From: Hymenobacter nivis | Lineage (GTDB): Bacteria > Bacteroidota > Bacteroidia > Cytophagales > Hymenobacteraceae | Length of the DNA stretch: 64,000 nt | Assembly: GCF_003149515.1 (NCBI RefSeq) | Contig: NZ_CP029145.1 | Span: forward strand, 744,001-808,000 | Direction of reading: 5' to 3' | Shown: piece by piece, positions 50,240 to 61,330 of the stretch | How positions within the stretch are numbered: the first letter of the stretch is position 1 | Layout of the letters: every line of letters starts with the position of its first letter | Position numbers and translations under genes: made by a program | Notes under the pieces: model-generated | Databases searched by the model: none | What the model was told of the DNA's origin: nothing | The model's input: only the letters and a program-made list of their open reading frames with translations

Positions 50240-50995
50240 ATGCCCGCCTCCGCTCCCATCGTCGATATTTTCGTGCCTTGCTTTGTAGACCAGCTCTACC
50301 CGGCCACGGCCCTGAGCATGGTCAAAATCCTGGAAGCCGTGGGCTGCCGAGTGCACTACAACCCCGCCCAAACCTGCTGCGGCCAGCCCGCCTACAACGC
50401 CGGCCACCTGGGCCCCGCCCGCGCCGTGGCCGCCAAGTTCATTGAGGATTTTACTCCTGCCCCCGCCGCCCCGGGGCCCCGCTACGTGGTCAGCCCCTCG
50501 GCCTCGTGCATCGGCATGGTGCGCAACAGCTTCACCGAACTGTTTGCCGGCCAGCCCGAAGCTGCCGCCTGCCGCCCCGTGCAGGCCCGTGCCTACGAGC
50601 TGACCGAGTTTTTAGTGGACGTGCTGGGCGTCATGGCCATCCCCGGGGCCCAGCTGGCGGGCGTTTATACTTACCATGACTCCTGCTCGGGGCTGCGCGA
50701 GTGTGGTATCGGCCCGGGGCCCCGGCTGCTGCTCGATGGCGTGGCTGGCCTTACGCGCCGCGAAATGGCCGAAACCAGCACCTGCTGCGGCTTCGGCGGC
50801 ACGTTCGCCGTCAAGTTCCAGGCCATTTCGGTGGCCATGGCCCAGCAAAAGGTTGAGCACGCCCTCGACACCGGCGCCGACTACATCATCAGCACCGACG
50901 TAAGCTGCCTCATGCACCTGGAGGCCTACATCAAGAAGGAAAAACTACCCCTGCGCTGCCTCCACATCGCCGATGTGCTAGCCAGCGGCTGGTGA
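50240..50995 (+). CDS. lutA: LutA/YkgE-like (Fe-S)-binding cysteine-rich protein
   Basis: A 251-residue protein from ATG 50240 with two cysteine-rich CCG domains: VDIFVPCFVDQLYP and QTCCGQPAYNAGH in the first, TYHDSCSGLREC and ETSTCCGFGGTFAVKFQ in the second. This is the pattern of LutA/YkgE, a subunit of the LutABC L-lactate oxidising complex, related to the GlpC/heterodisulfide reductase C-type proteins. LutB and LutC are not adjacent, although the window shows the flanks, so partners must be elsewhere. TACTTTTG at 50228-50235 is a -7-like box so close to the ATG that the RNA may be leaderless. Confidence 0.92.
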   Translation: MPASAPIVDIFVPCFVDQLYPATALSMVKILEAVGCRVHYNPAQTCCGQPAYNAGHLGPARAVAAKFIEDFTPAPAAPGPRYVVSPSASCIGMVRNSFTELFAGQPEAAACRPVQARAYELTEFLVDVLGVMAIPGAQLAGVYTYHDSCSGLRECGIGPGPRLLLDGVAGLTRREMAETSTCCGFGGTFAVKFQAISVAMAQQKVEHALDTGADYIISTDVSCLMHLEAYIKKEKLPLRCLHIADVLASGW

Positions 50996-51244
50996 CATCA
51001 TTTAACATTTAACAAGATAGTCACTTGATTATTTGGTTTTTAATCCGGTTGTAAGCGGTATTTTACCAGGCTCCCCACAAAAGGGTATCATCCAACGAAC
51101 TGTTCGTTAGATGTAAGAGCCGTTCCCGAACAAAAAGCTACATGAAGAATAACTTCATGCTTCGCTGCGTGCAACATGACGGCACAGCGACTATTAACCG
51201 CTGTTACGCAGTGCCTTCGGGCTAGGCACTACCCCCTGACCCTA
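50996..51244. other. Intergenic region with half palindromic repeat
   Basis: No gene is seen. The segment at about 51150-51180 (cttcatgcttcgctgcgtg, then caacatgac) is a decayed half copy of the palindrome family at 15465-15552. Confidence 0.45.
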
Positions 51245-51280
51245 CTGCTGTAACAGCAGGGGCAACTGCCGTTACAGCAG
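51245..51280 (-). terminator. Hairpin overlapping the dapA stop codon
   Basis: ctgctgtaac (51245-51254) and gttacagcag (51271-51280) pair; the stop codon of dapA (51272-51274) lies in one arm. It probably ends the dapA transcript. Confidence 0.55.
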
Positions 51281-52138
51281 CTTTTGGATGCGGTCTTGCA
51301 AGCCGGGGGTGGCTTCTATCAGGGGGAGGCGCACCGCGGCGTCGCACACGCCCAGGGCGGCCAGGGCAGCTTTTACGCCCACGGGGTTGCTCTCCTCGTA
51401 CATCAGCGGGTTGAGGGGTAGCAGCTCGAAAAGCAAGCGGCGGGCCAGGGCGAAGTCGCCGGCCAGGGCGGCGCGAGTCATGTCGGAAAAGCGACGCGGC
51501 GAGGCGTTGGCCAGCACCGAAATAGCCCCCACGGCCCCGGCCGCGGCAATGAGCGCGGGCGTCATCATGTCGTCGCCGCTCAGCAGCGCGAAGCCCGCCG
51601 GCTTGAGGGCCCCGATGGTGAGGCACTGCTCCAAATTACCGCTGGCCTCCTTGATACCCACGATGTTGGGGTGGCGGGCCAGGCGCAGGGTGGTATCGGC
51701 GCTGAGGTTGGAGCTGGTGCGGCCGGGCACGTTGTAGAGCACCAGCGGCACCGGGCTGGCATCAGCCAGGTGCTGGTAGTGCGCCAATAAGCCGGCCTGG
51801 CTGGGCTTGTTGTAGGCGGGGCTGGCCGAGAGCACGGCAAACACGTCCTGCAAATCGACGACGCGGAGTTGCTCGGCGACGGCGGCCGTATCGTTGCCCC
51901 CAATGCCGTACATGATCGGCACGCGGCCCGCCACGTGGGCCTTGGCCGTGCGCAGCAGTTCGGCCCGCTCGGGGGCCGTCACGGTGGGCGACTCGCCAGT
52001 GGTGCCATTGATAACGAGGTATTCCACGCCGCCTTCGATGCAATGGTCGAGCAGGCGGTGCCAGGCGGCGTAATCAATTGAAAAGTCCGCGGCAAAGGGC
52101 GTGACCAGCGCCACACCGGTGCCGTGCAAGATATTCAT
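51272..52138 (-). CDS. dapA: 4-hydroxy-tetrahydrodipicolinate synthase
   Basis: A 288-residue TIM-barrel aldolase of lysine and diaminopimelate synthesis, condensing pyruvate with aspartate semialdehyde. The Schiff-base lysine is K163 in GIKEASG; Tyr 135 is in YNVPGRT, and the pyruvate-binding GTTGES is at residues 45-50. Length and motifs are standard. It is divergent from the polysaccharide deacetylase gene (70 bases between starts) and has the -7-like box TATTTTTG at 52170-52177. Confidence 0.96.
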   Translation of the reverse strand: MNILHGTGVALVTPFAADFSIDYAAWHRLLDHCIEGGVEYLVINGTTGESPTVTAPERAELLRTAKAHVAGRVPIMYGIGGNDTAAVAEQLRVVDLQDVFAVLSASPAYNKPSQAGLLAHYQHLADASPVPLVLYNVPGRTSSNLSADTTLRLARHPNIVGIKEASGNLEQCLTIGALKPAGFALLSGDDMMTPALIAAAGAVGAISVLANASPRRFSDMTRAALAGDFALARRLLFELLPLNPLMYEESNPVGVKAALAALGVCDAAVRLPLIEATPGLQDRIQKLL

Positions 52139-52169
52139 GGGAGGGGCTAAAATGAGGTAGCTTTACGAG

Positions 52170-52177
52170 CAAAAATA
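52170..52177 (-). promoter_or_regulatory. Candidate -7 box TATTTTTG for dapA
   Basis: On the minus strand TATTTTTG matches TAnnTTTG, about 32 bases before the dapA ATG. The -33 element is not obvious. Confidence 0.45.
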
Positions 52178-52208
52178 CACTCCCTTTCGCGCCCAGCGCT
52201 TTCTTTCC

Positions 52209-53147
52209 TTGCATCCCTCTGCTTACTTCCTGCTGGCTACCCTAGCCCTGGCCTCGGCCTGCGAATCGAAAACCGCTACTACCGGCGAGGCCAACGTGGC
52301 CGCCAAGTCGGCCACCGTGGCCGCCACCACCGCCGCGGCCGAAGACCCCGCCGACGCTCCCACGTCGGGCGCGGCCGCCACCGCCACCGACGAGGCCAAC
52401 GCCGCCCCGACCCCCGCCCCCGGCACTATCCCGGCCGCCAAAGCCGCCGACGCGGCCGCCATCTACGCCCGGCCCCAGGTGCCCATTCTCTGCTACCACC
52501 AGATCCGGGACTGGACCGGCCGCGACTCAAAAGGCGCTAAGGACTACATCGTTCCGGTGGCCGCCTTCAAGGCTCAGATCAAGATGCTGGCCGACTCGGG
52601 CTACCATACCATATCGCCCGACCAGCTCTACGCCTACCTCACCACCGGGGCCCGGCTGCCGGCCAAGCCCATCATGCTCACGTTCGACGACACCGACCTG
52701 GACCAGTTCACCGTCGCCCGGCCCACGCTGGCGCAGTACGGCTTCAAGGCCATGTACTTCGTAATGACCGTGAGCCTGGGCCGCCCCCACTACATGAGCA
52801 AGGCGCAGGTGAAGCAGCTCTCCGACGAGGGTAACGTCATCGGCTCGCACACCTGGGACCACCACAACGTGAAAAAATACCAGGGCCAGGACTGGGTGAC
52901 GCAAATCGACAAGCCCACCAAAACGCTGGAGGACATCACGGGTAAGAAAATCAATTACTTCGCCTACCCCTTCGGCCTCTGGAATCCGCAGGCCTTCCCC
53001 GAGCTGAAGCAGCGCGGCTTCGTGGCTGCCTTTAGCTTGGCCGAAAAGCGCGACCAGCAGGACCCGCTCTTCACCATCCGCCGCATCATCGCCAGCGGCT
53101 ACTGGAGCCCGCGCACGCTGCACAACAGCATCGTGCAGAGCTTTTAG
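52209..53147 (+). CDS. Polysaccharide deacetylase (NodB-fold) lipoprotein
   Basis: A 312-residue carbohydrate esterase 4 protein. It uses TTG at 52209 (no ATG precedes the signal peptide YFLLATLALASAC), and Cys 18 is the likely lipidated residue. A low-complexity Ala/Thr-rich linker (residues about 24-85) precedes the NodB domain. Catalytic motifs are LTFDDTDLD (near residue 160) and SHTWDHH (His 214 and His 218), then YFAYPFG. Such enzymes remove acetyl groups from peptidoglycan or exopolysaccharide, here outside the cytoplasm. The motif-1 acidic pair is present; the third residue of the classic TFDDG is Thr instead of Gly. Confidence 0.9.
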   Translation: MHPSAYFLLATLALASACESKTATTGEANVAAKSATVAATTAAAEDPADAPTSGAAATATDEANAAPTPAPGTIPAAKAADAAAIYARPQVPILCYHQIRDWTGRDSKGAKDYIVPVAAFKAQIKMLADSGYHTISPDQLYAYLTTGARLPAKPIMLTFDDTDLDQFTVARPTLAQYGFKAMYFVMTVSLGRPHYMSKAQVKQLSDEGNVIGSHTWDHHNVKKYQGQDWVTQIDKPTKTLEDITGKKINYFAYPFGLWNPQAFPELKQRGFVAAFSLAEKRDQQDPLFTIRRIIASGYWSPRTLHNSIVQSF

Positions 53148-53191
53148 GGGCCCTGGGGGCCCTAGTTTACCTGATAAAAGCCCGGCGCCTG

Positions 53192-53267
53192 CCTTGTCCT
53201 TACCCACAGCTTAAGAAAGTGCCAACCTGTCGGCCGGCGCTTTCTTAAGCTGTGGGTGAGGACAAGG
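53192..53267. terminator. 32-bp-arm hairpin between deacetylase and lactonase genes
   Basis: Arms 53192-53223 and 53236-53267 are inverted repeats with 30 of 32 matches (cacagcttaagaaagt inside), with a 12-base loop. It starts 45 bases after the deacetylase stop and may act as a terminator. Confidence 0.6.
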
Positions 53268-53393
53268 GGCTTGGGGCCCTGGGCGGTGCGGCGGCTCTTT
53301 AATTTAATCGTGCGTACTTCGCGGAGGCCGCGGCCAGGGCCTACAATTGGGCCCCCGGGCGCGGTCGCCGTTCGTCTTTTTTCTTTCGCGCTG

Positions 53394-54596
53394 ATGTTAA
53401 AACCTGGTTTATTTAATCGTTTTATCGTGGCAGTGGCCGCGCTGGCCGCCGGCTCCGGCCTACTAGGCTGCGCCCGCACGGCCCCCGCCACCGGCGGCGC
53501 GGCCGAGCTGGTGTACATCGGCACCAACGTGGCGTCGGAGCAGGAAAACACCATCTACCTCTACCGCCTCAATCCCGCCACGGGGGCCCTGGTGCCGGTG
53601 AGCGCATACAAAGGCGGCGCCCAGCCCACTTACCTGGCGATGGACGCCAACCACCGCCACCTTTACGCGGTGAGCGAAACGGGCACCTTCAAGGGCCAGG
53701 ACCACAGCGGCGGGGTGAGCACGCTGGCCGTCGATGGCCGCACGGGGGCCCTCACCATGCTCGGCCAGCAGTCCTCCACGGGGGCGTCGCCCTGCTACAT
53801 CAGCCTCGACAATACCGGTAAAAACGCTTTGGTAGCCAATTATATGGGCAGCGCCATAGGTGGCAACGTGGCCATGCTACCGGTGCAGCCCGACGGCCAG
53901 CTGGCCGCCGCCACCGCCACCGACCAGCACCAGCTGCCCGTGGGGCCCCACGCCAACCAGACCATGCCCCACGCCCACTCGCTGCTGCCCGACCCAGCCA
54001 ACCGCTTCGCCTTTTCGGCCGACCTGGGCACCGACAAGGTGTATGCATATCGCCTCGACGCGGCGCAACACAGTTGGCAGCCCCTGCCCGCACCGGCATT
54101 CGCGGCGAAGCCCGGTGCGGGGCCCCGCCACCTCACCTTCCACCCCAACGGCCGCTACGCGTACCTGGTTAACGAGCTGAATTCTACGGTTACGGCCCTG
54201 GCGTACAATGCCACCGCGGGCACCTTCCGCGAGCTGCAAACGCTGACCACACTGCCGGCCGGCTTCAGCGGCGACAACTCCGGGGCCGACGTGCACGTGG
54301 CCCCCGACGGACGTTTTCTATACACCTCCAACCGGGGCCGTAATAGCATTGCCGTGTTCGCCATCGCCGCCGACGGCCAGCTCGCGCCCGTGCAGGACGT
54401 GGACACGCAGGGCAAAACACCCCGCAACTTCGCCCTCGACCCCAGCGGCCGGCTGCTGCTGGTGGCCAACCAGAACTCCAACAACGTCTTCACCTACCGC
54501 GTTGATAAACAAACCGGGCGGCTCACCCCCACTGGCCAGCACATCGACGTGCCCTCGCCTATGTTTGTGGAAGTCGTGCCGGATTTCACGAAGTAG
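53394..54596 (+). CDS. Lactonase-family (6-phosphogluconolactonase-like) beta-propeller lipoprotein
   Basis: A 400-residue protein from ATG 53394 with lipobox GLLGC (Cys 26). Seven-bladed propeller repeats follow: VYIGTNVASEQENTIYLYRL, YLAMDANHRHLYAVSETGTF, AHSLLPDPANRFAFSADLGT, HLTFHPNGRYAYLVNELNST and DVHVAPDGRFLYTSNRGRNS. This is the YbhE/Pgl family, in which some members hydrolyse 6-phosphogluconolactone. A lipoprotein location argues against a cytoplasmic sugar-phosphate substrate, so it may act on another lactone or bind a ligand. It is convergent with ligA, 23 bases apart. Confidence 0.92.
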   Translation: MLKPGLFNRFIVAVAALAAGSGLLGCARTAPATGGAAELVYIGTNVASEQENTIYLYRLNPATGALVPVSAYKGGAQPTYLAMDANHRHLYAVSETGTFKGQDHSGGVSTLAVDGRTGALTMLGQQSSTGASPCYISLDNTGKNALVANYMGSAIGGNVAMLPVQPDGQLAAATATDQHQLPVGPHANQTMPHAHSLLPDPANRFAFSADLGTDKVYAYRLDAAQHSWQPLPAPAFAAKPGAGPRHLTFHPNGRYAYLVNELNSTVTALAYNATAGTFRELQTLTTLPAGFSGDNSGADVHVAPDGRFLYTSNRGRNSIAVFAIAADGQLAPVQDVDTQGKTPRNFALDPSGRLLLVANQNSNNVFTYRVDKQTGRLTPTGQHIDVPSPMFVEVVPDFTK

Positions 54597-54619
54597 CAAC
54601 CGGTGCGGGCCCCTGCATT

Positions 54620-56851
<2,232 letters not shown>

Positions 56852-57028
56852 CTACTGGGGCGGGGCTACCGGGGCGCCGGGGCCCACCGGCACGTCGGCG
56901 CCGTGGCCGCTTACTTCCACTTGGGGGCCCACGGGCAATATGGGGTTGATGGGAGCCACCGAGGGGAAGAACCGCTCATACAACAGGATGACCACCAAAA
57001 CGGCCACAAACGACAGGAAGAATTTCAT
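56852..57028 (-). CDS. Small single-span membrane protein (58 residues)
   Basis: ATG 57028 opens a 58-residue frame beginning MKFFLSFVAVLVVILLYERF, one strong membrane helix, then FFPSVAPINPILPVGPQVEV and a Gly/Pro/Val tail ending PPQ. It is flanked by a terminator on its 3' side, sits in the same direction as the lipoprotein gene at 57077-57676 and is only 48 bases from it. The function is unknown. Its codon pattern and helix make it more likely real than chance, though shortness lowers confidence. Confidence 0.65.
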   Translation of the reverse strand: MKFFLSFVAVLVVILLYERFFPSVAPINPILPVGPQVEVSGHGADVPVGPGAPVAPPQ

Positions 57029-57076
57029 CGGGCAAAAAAGCAGGTAAACGTATTAAAACCAAAACGAACAAGAAGC

Positions 57077-57676
57077 TTACTGACTCAGCACCACGGCCTT
57101 GCGCAGCTTACGCACGTAGGCCAGGCGGCGTTCCGAGCCGTCGGGACCCGGGAAGTCGAAGGCCACGGCGCTGGGGTCGGCGCGCAGGGCCTGCCACACG
57201 GCCGCGTCCACTTCGGCGGGCTGGGGCTCCTGTGTGGGCACGGCGGGCTGCGAGAAGTGGCTGGCGGCAAAAAAGGTGTTCATGCCGCGCAGAATGGCAA
57301 TTTCCTGGTCGCGGATGGTGGTGGGGCGGGCATCAGCCTGGCCGTCGAGCAGGGCGCGGGCCGGCAGCACCTCGTGGCGCAGGGTATCGCCGGCGGTACT
57401 GGTCACGATGAGGTGCACCTGGCCGGTGAGGATGCGCGCGCCGCGCAGCTGCACCGTGAAGTTGTCGCGGGTTTTGGGGTTGGAAAACGCGTGGGTGGCG
57501 CGCACCGTGTTCAGCACGGTTTGGCTGTTGAGGCGGTTGCGGGCCCCGGGGGCCGGCGGCACGTAGGTAGTGCGGGGGTCCTTGTTGGTGTTAGCGGTTT
57601 CGCGCTCGGTGGTAGCGCACGAAAAAGCGGCGGGCAACAGAGCCGCCGTTACGAGGTAGCGGAAAAATGATTGCAT
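57077..57676 (-). CDS. Hypothetical lipoprotein
   Basis: A 199-residue protein with lipobox LPAAFSC (Cys 20). After a short polar linker (TTERETANTNKDPRTTYVPP), the body has strands NFTVQLRGARILTGQVHLIV and a C-terminal segment AVAFDFPGPDGSERRLAYVR, KLRKAVVLSQ. No family is recognised. It precedes the 58-residue membrane protein gene and may share a transcript with it. Confidence 0.8.
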   Translation of the reverse strand: MQSFFRYLVTAALLPAAFSCATTERETANTNKDPRTTYVPPAPGARNRLNSQTVLNTVRATHAFSNPKTRDNFTVQLRGARILTGQVHLIVTSTAGDTLRHEVLPARALLDGQADARPTTIRDQEIAILRGMNTFFAASHFSQPAVPTQEPQPAEVDAAVWQALRADPSAVAFDFPGPDGSERRLAYVRKLRKAVVLSQ

Positions 57677-57812
57677 ATAAAATAATGATACCTGGAAAGG
57701 AACTCAAAAGTAATGCCGGAACGGTGGGACCCCGCGGCCTCGCCGCATAATGATTACTGAATATACGAAAAAGACCTCGGCAAAGGATATCATTAGCCGC
57801 CATTCTACGACC

Positions 57813-58574
57813 TCAAAATAACCCAATCTCGAACCCTACCACCCAAGGCGGCAGGTCGGGGCCGTCGCTCGGAGCACCGCCGGAGCGGCGCAGGGGGCTC
57901 AAGCGGCGGCGGGCCACCAGGGCGTAGCGGTCAAAGCCCAGGCGGGCTCCCGCACCACCGGCCCAGCGGCGCAGATACGGCAGGCCGGCGTCGGTGGTGG
58001 TGATGCGGGCGGGGCCCCCGGGGGCGGGGTAGTCAGCGGCGGTACGGGCGGTGCCGGCCACCCAGCCGCCCCAGGCCAGCAAATCGAGATACGAGCCCAC
58101 GGTGTTGCCCCGGCGGCCGGCGTTGAGGCGCAGCCCGCCCTCGGCCTGAATTTGGTGCAGGCCCAGGGATTCGGAGCGGTGCAGGCCGGTACTGGGAAAG
58201 GTTTTGGCGGCCGTTTGGTCGAAGCCGTAGCGCAGGTAGGCGTAGCGCAGGTCGGCAACCGCGGCCACGTTTTGGGTGAAGCGCCGCTTGAGCCGCCCAC
58301 CCAACTGCAGCTCGGCCGACGGTAGCCCGTGGCGCAACGGGGCGTCAGGGGCCCCGGGGCCCGCCACCAGCCCCGCCCCCACGTAGAGGTGGCCGAAGTA
58401 GCGGCGGTTGGGGCCCGTGCGGTTCAGCAGGGTATCGTCGGCCACGTTGGCGCGCAGCAGTACTTGCTGGGCGCGGGCCGCGCCCGGCAGCAGCAGGGCC
58501 ACCGCCAGGGCGCGGGCGGCGGGCCCCAGGTTCGTCCAAAATTCGCGCAAGCGTCGTTCCGTAAGTAGGCTCAT
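57813..58574 (-). CDS. Outer-membrane beta-barrel-like protein
   Basis: A 253-residue protein with a signal sequence ending in LPGAARAQQ. The rest alternates aromatic and small residues in strand-like stretches (RYFGHLYVGAGLVAGPG, NVAAVADLRYAYLRYGFDQT, NTVGSYLDLLAWGGWVAGTA) and ends WVVGFEIGLF, an aromatic C-terminus typical of outer-membrane barrels. Its ATG overlaps the stop codon of the S8 peptidase by ATGA (58571-58574), so the two are translationally coupled. The role is unknown; the peptidase may act on or with it. Confidence 0.8.
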   Translation of the reverse strand: MSLLTERRLREFWTNLGPAARALAVALLLPGAARAQQVLLRANVADDTLLNRTGPNRRYFGHLYVGAGLVAGPGAPDAPLRHGLPSAELQLGGRLKRRFTQNVAAVADLRYAYLRYGFDQTAAKTFPSTGLHRSESLGLHQIQAEGGLRLNAGRRGNTVGSYLDLLAWGGWVAGTARTAADYPAPGGPARITTTDAGLPYLRRWAGGAGARLGFDRYALVARRRLSPLRRSGGAPSDGPDLPPWVVGFEIGLF

Positions 58575-60310
58575 TCCGAGTACGTGGCCGTGTAGCCTTT
58601 GAATTCCACCCGCAGCGCGTCGCCGCCGCGCAGCAGCCGGCGCGGCACTTGCAGCACCAGGCGCTGCGTTACGGCGCGCACTTCGTAGCGGCGCAGCACG
58701 CCGCGGCGGTCGGCAAGGTGCCAGTAGAGGTAAGGGGGGAAATCGGGCGCCGGGGCGGGGGCCGGTTCGCCGGGCGGCGGGGGCCCCGGGGCGTCGAGCA
58801 GCTCGGCCACTAGGGGCAGCTCCTGGGCCGGGCGCGTGGCCGCGGCGGGCCGCAGCACTATGGCCACCAGCGAATCGTTGGGCACAAAATCAAAGGTAGG
58901 CCCCACGGGGCTTACGGGACCTTTTTCCAGGAAAAAAGCCGCTCGGGGTAGGCCGTAGCCGCTGGCGTAGTCGAAATATGGGTAAAGGCCGCCCGCCTCC
59001 CGCAGTTGCCCGTAGAGCTGGGCCGCCGTGAGGCCCCGGCGCTGCTGCCAGGCGCAGGCCGCAAAGCCCGCTACCAGCGGTGCGGCAAACGAGGTGCCCT
59101 CCAGCCGCTCGTAGCGGCCACCGGGCGTGGCACTCAGTACGATGCCGAAGGCCGACACGTCGGGCTTCACGCGGCGGTCGGCACTGGGGCCTACCGAGCT
59201 GAAGGCTAGGTGCAGGCCCGTGGCGGGGTCTAGCCCGCCCACGGCCAGCACCGAGTCGGCGTCGGCCGGCGTACCAATGCGCACCCAGTCGGTGTCGCCA
59301 TCGTTGCCGGCAGCGCAGACAACCAGCATGCCCTTGCGGGCGGCCAGGGCGGCGGCGCGCCCCACCAGGCTGCGGCGGCCGTTCATTTCTTCGGGGAAGT
59401 AGCGCTGCTCGGTGTAGGCCAGCGAGGAGTTGATGATGTCGGCGCCCTCGCGGTCGGCCCACTCGGCGGCGGCCAGCCAGGCTTCTTCCTCGCTCAGGGT
59501 TTCGCGCAGGGCCCGCTCGGTGCGGGCCAGCAGGTAGTCGGCGGCGGGGGCCAGGCCCAGGGCGGGCCCGGTGGCCAGGGCCGCGCTGGGGCCCCCGGGC
59601 AGGCGGCCGGCCAGGCAGCCCAGCACCTCGGTGCCGTGGCTACCGCCGCGGTACACGTCGGGCCGGTTAGCCAAAAAGTCGTGGGCGGCCACGATGCCGT
59701 GGCGCGCCCGCAGCGCCGCAAACGCCGGGTGCCGGTCCACGCCCCGAAATCCTACATCAAACAGCGCAATGCGCAGTCCGCGGCCGTCCAGGCCGGCGCG
59801 CTGCCAGGCAGGGGCCCCCAGCACGGCGGTTTGGCGGCGGGCCAGCAGGTAGTCTTCGGGCGAAATGTAGGGCGGTTCGTCGGCCGGCTTTTGGCCCGCC
59901 GGGGCCCCTGCGCGCCGCGCTGCCACGGCGGGCCGCGCCGGCTGCTGCGGCCACGCGGCCACGGCGCGCACGCCCGGCAGGGCCCCCAGCGCGGCGGCCT
60001 GGGCGGGGGTGGCGCGCACAGCCACGGCGTTGAACCAGCGGCTGACGAGCGTCACGGTATCCACGGCGGCGCGGATGTGGGCTACGTAGTCGGCGCGCAC
60101 GGGCCGGTCCGATTCCTCGAAGGCGGGCAGGTGCTGGCGGGCGCGGCGGGCGCGGGCCGGGGCCGAGAAGTAGGTTTGGGGGTCGAAGGCCGTCCCGTCT
60201 TTATCGGCCAAAGCCACCCAGTAGCGGGCGGGCGGCGCCGCCGATTGGGCCCGGGCGGCGGGGGCCCCGGCCAGGGCCCCCAGGCAAGCAACAAGTAGGA
60301 AACAGCGCAC
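58571..60310 (-). CDS. S8-family (subtilisin-like) secreted serine peptidase
   Basis: A 579-residue exported protease. I choose GTG at 60310 because it gives the signal peptide RCFLLVACLGALAGAPAARA and the -7-like box TACCTTTG lies just upstream (60328-60335); upstream ATGs at 60415 and 60436 would add basic residues and run into the divergent OmpA gene. The triad is Asp in RIALFDVGFRGVD, His in GGSHGTEVLGCLAG and Ser in LEGTSFAAPLVAGFA; the oxyanion Asn is in VVCAAGNDGDTDW. It has an N-terminal extension of about 150 residues likely to be an inhibitor-like propeptide, and a C-terminal about 150-residue Pro-rich region without a clear sorting signal. It is coupled to the barrel protein downstream. 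Confidence 0.9.
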   Translation of the reverse strand: MRCFLLVACLGALAGAPAARAQSAAPPARYWVALADKDGTAFDPQTYFSAPARARRARQHLPAFEESDRPVRADYVAHIRAAVDTVTLVSRWFNAVAVRATPAQAAALGALPGVRAVAAWPQQPARPAVAARRAGAPAGQKPADEPPYISPEDYLLARRQTAVLGAPAWQRAGLDGRGLRIALFDVGFRGVDRHPAFAALRARHGIVAAHDFLANRPDVYRGGSHGTEVLGCLAGRLPGGPSAALATGPALGLAPAADYLLARTERALRETLSEEEAWLAAAEWADREGADIINSSLAYTEQRYFPEEMNGRRSLVGRAAALAARKGMLVVCAAGNDGDTDWVRIGTPADADSVLAVGGLDPATGLHLAFSSVGPSADRRVKPDVSAFGIVLSATPGGRYERLEGTSFAAPLVAGFAACAWQQRRGLTAAQLYGQLREAGGLYPYFDYASGYGLPRAAFFLEKGPVSPVGPTFDFVPNDSLVAIVLRPAAATRPAQELPLVAELLDAPGPPPPGEPAPAPAPDFPPYLYWHLADRRGVLRRYEVRAVTQRLVLQVPRRLLRGGDALRVEFKGYTATYSE

Positions 60311-60327
60311 GACAACAGCGGAAAGCC

Positions 60328-60335
60328 CAAAGGTA
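60328..60335 (-). promoter_or_regulatory. Candidate -7 box TACCTTTG for the S8 peptidase
   Basis: TACCTTTG on the minus strand matches TAnnTTTG exactly. It would place the RNA start near 60321, only about 11 bases before the GTG at 60310. The -33 box is unclear. Confidence 0.45.
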
Positions 60336-60434
60336 ACCCTGGCCGGCCGCGCCCGTTTTAAGCCCAACGTTGCGCGGGCCCGCCGGCTACCGCTGGGCCC
60401 AAGCTTTTTTCTCATCCTACTAGCTTTATACTCC

Positions 60435-61232
60435 ATGATGCGTTCCTTCGCCCCCGCCCTGCTCGTGGTTGCCGCGCTGGCCCTGCCCGGCTGTAACCAG
60501 AAAGAAATTGCGGCCCTGCAACAGCAAAATAGCGACCTGACCAGATCACGCGACCAACTTCAAGTCGAAAAATCGGCCCTCGCGTCCGAGAAAAACCGCA
60601 GCGAGGAAAGCCTGCGCGGTAGCCTGCTCAACAAAAACAACCAAGTGAACCAGCTCAACTCCACCCTGGGCACCACTGAGCAGGACCTGGCCGGCAAAAA
60701 CGCCCGCATTGCGGAGTTGCAGCGCATCCTCGACGAGAAGGACGCCGCCACCAAGGCCCTGCGCCAGCGCGTGAGCGACGCCCTGCTCGGCTTCAACGCC
60801 CAGGACCTGCAAGTGAACGTGAAGAACGGCAAGGTGTATGTGTCGCTTTCCGAGCAGCTACTCTTCAAATCGGGCTCGACGAAAGTGGATCCCAAGGGCC
60901 AGGACGCGCTGCTCAAGCTTGCTAACGCCCTGAAAGACAATAAGGACGTGAACGTACTGGTGGAAGGCCACACCGACAATGTGCCCATCAAGGGCGGCTT
61001 GGTGAACGGTGCCAAAGATAACTGGGACCTGAGCGTGCTGCGGGCCACCGAAATCACGCGCCTGCTCACCTCCGCTGGCATGGACCCCGGCCAGGTAACG
61101 CCCTCGGGCCGTGGCCAGTACCTACCCGTCGTAGCCAACGACACGCCCGCCGACAAGGCTTTGAATCGCCGCACCGATATTATTCTGACGCCAAAACTAG
61201 ACGAGCTATTTTCGATTTTGAACCCCAACTAA
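60435..61232 (+). CDS. OmpA-family lipoprotein with coiled coil
   Basis: A 265-residue protein (ATG at 60435; ATG at 60438 is equivalent). The lipobox LPGC has Cys at residue 20. Residues about 25-110 form a coiled coil (EIAALQQQNSDLTRSRDQLQ). The OmpA peptidoglycan-binding domain spans about 130-255: LFKSGSTKVDPKGQDALLKL, VNVLVEGHTDNVPIKGG, LSVLRATEITRLLTSAGMDP and NRRTDIILTP. It tethers the outer membrane to peptidoglycan. A strong terminator follows. It is divergent from the S8 peptidase. Confidence 0.95.
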   Translation: MMRSFAPALLVVAALALPGCNQKEIAALQQQNSDLTRSRDQLQVEKSALASEKNRSEESLRGSLLNKNNQVNQLNSTLGTTEQDLAGKNARIAELQRILDEKDAATKALRQRVSDALLGFNAQDLQVNVKNGKVYVSLSEQLLFKSGSTKVDPKGQDALLKLANALKDNKDVNVLVEGHTDNVPIKGGLVNGAKDNWDLSVLRATEITRLLTSAGMDPGQVTPSGRGQYLPVVANDTPADKALNRRTDIILTPKLDELFSILNPN

Positions 61233-61253
61233 TTTGGGTGCCCTAGCGCACAG

Positions 61254-61286
61254 AAAAGGCCTGGTTAGAAACAACCAGGCCTTTTT
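61254..61286 (+). terminator. Intrinsic terminator after OmpA-family gene
   Basis: aaaaggcctggtt (61254-61266) and aaccaggcctttt (61273-61285) with a 6-base loop and a short T run. Confidence 0.9.
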
Positions 61287-61330
61287 GCGTCAAACAGACT
61301 GTCAACCACTTGGACCAATTTATTATTTTG

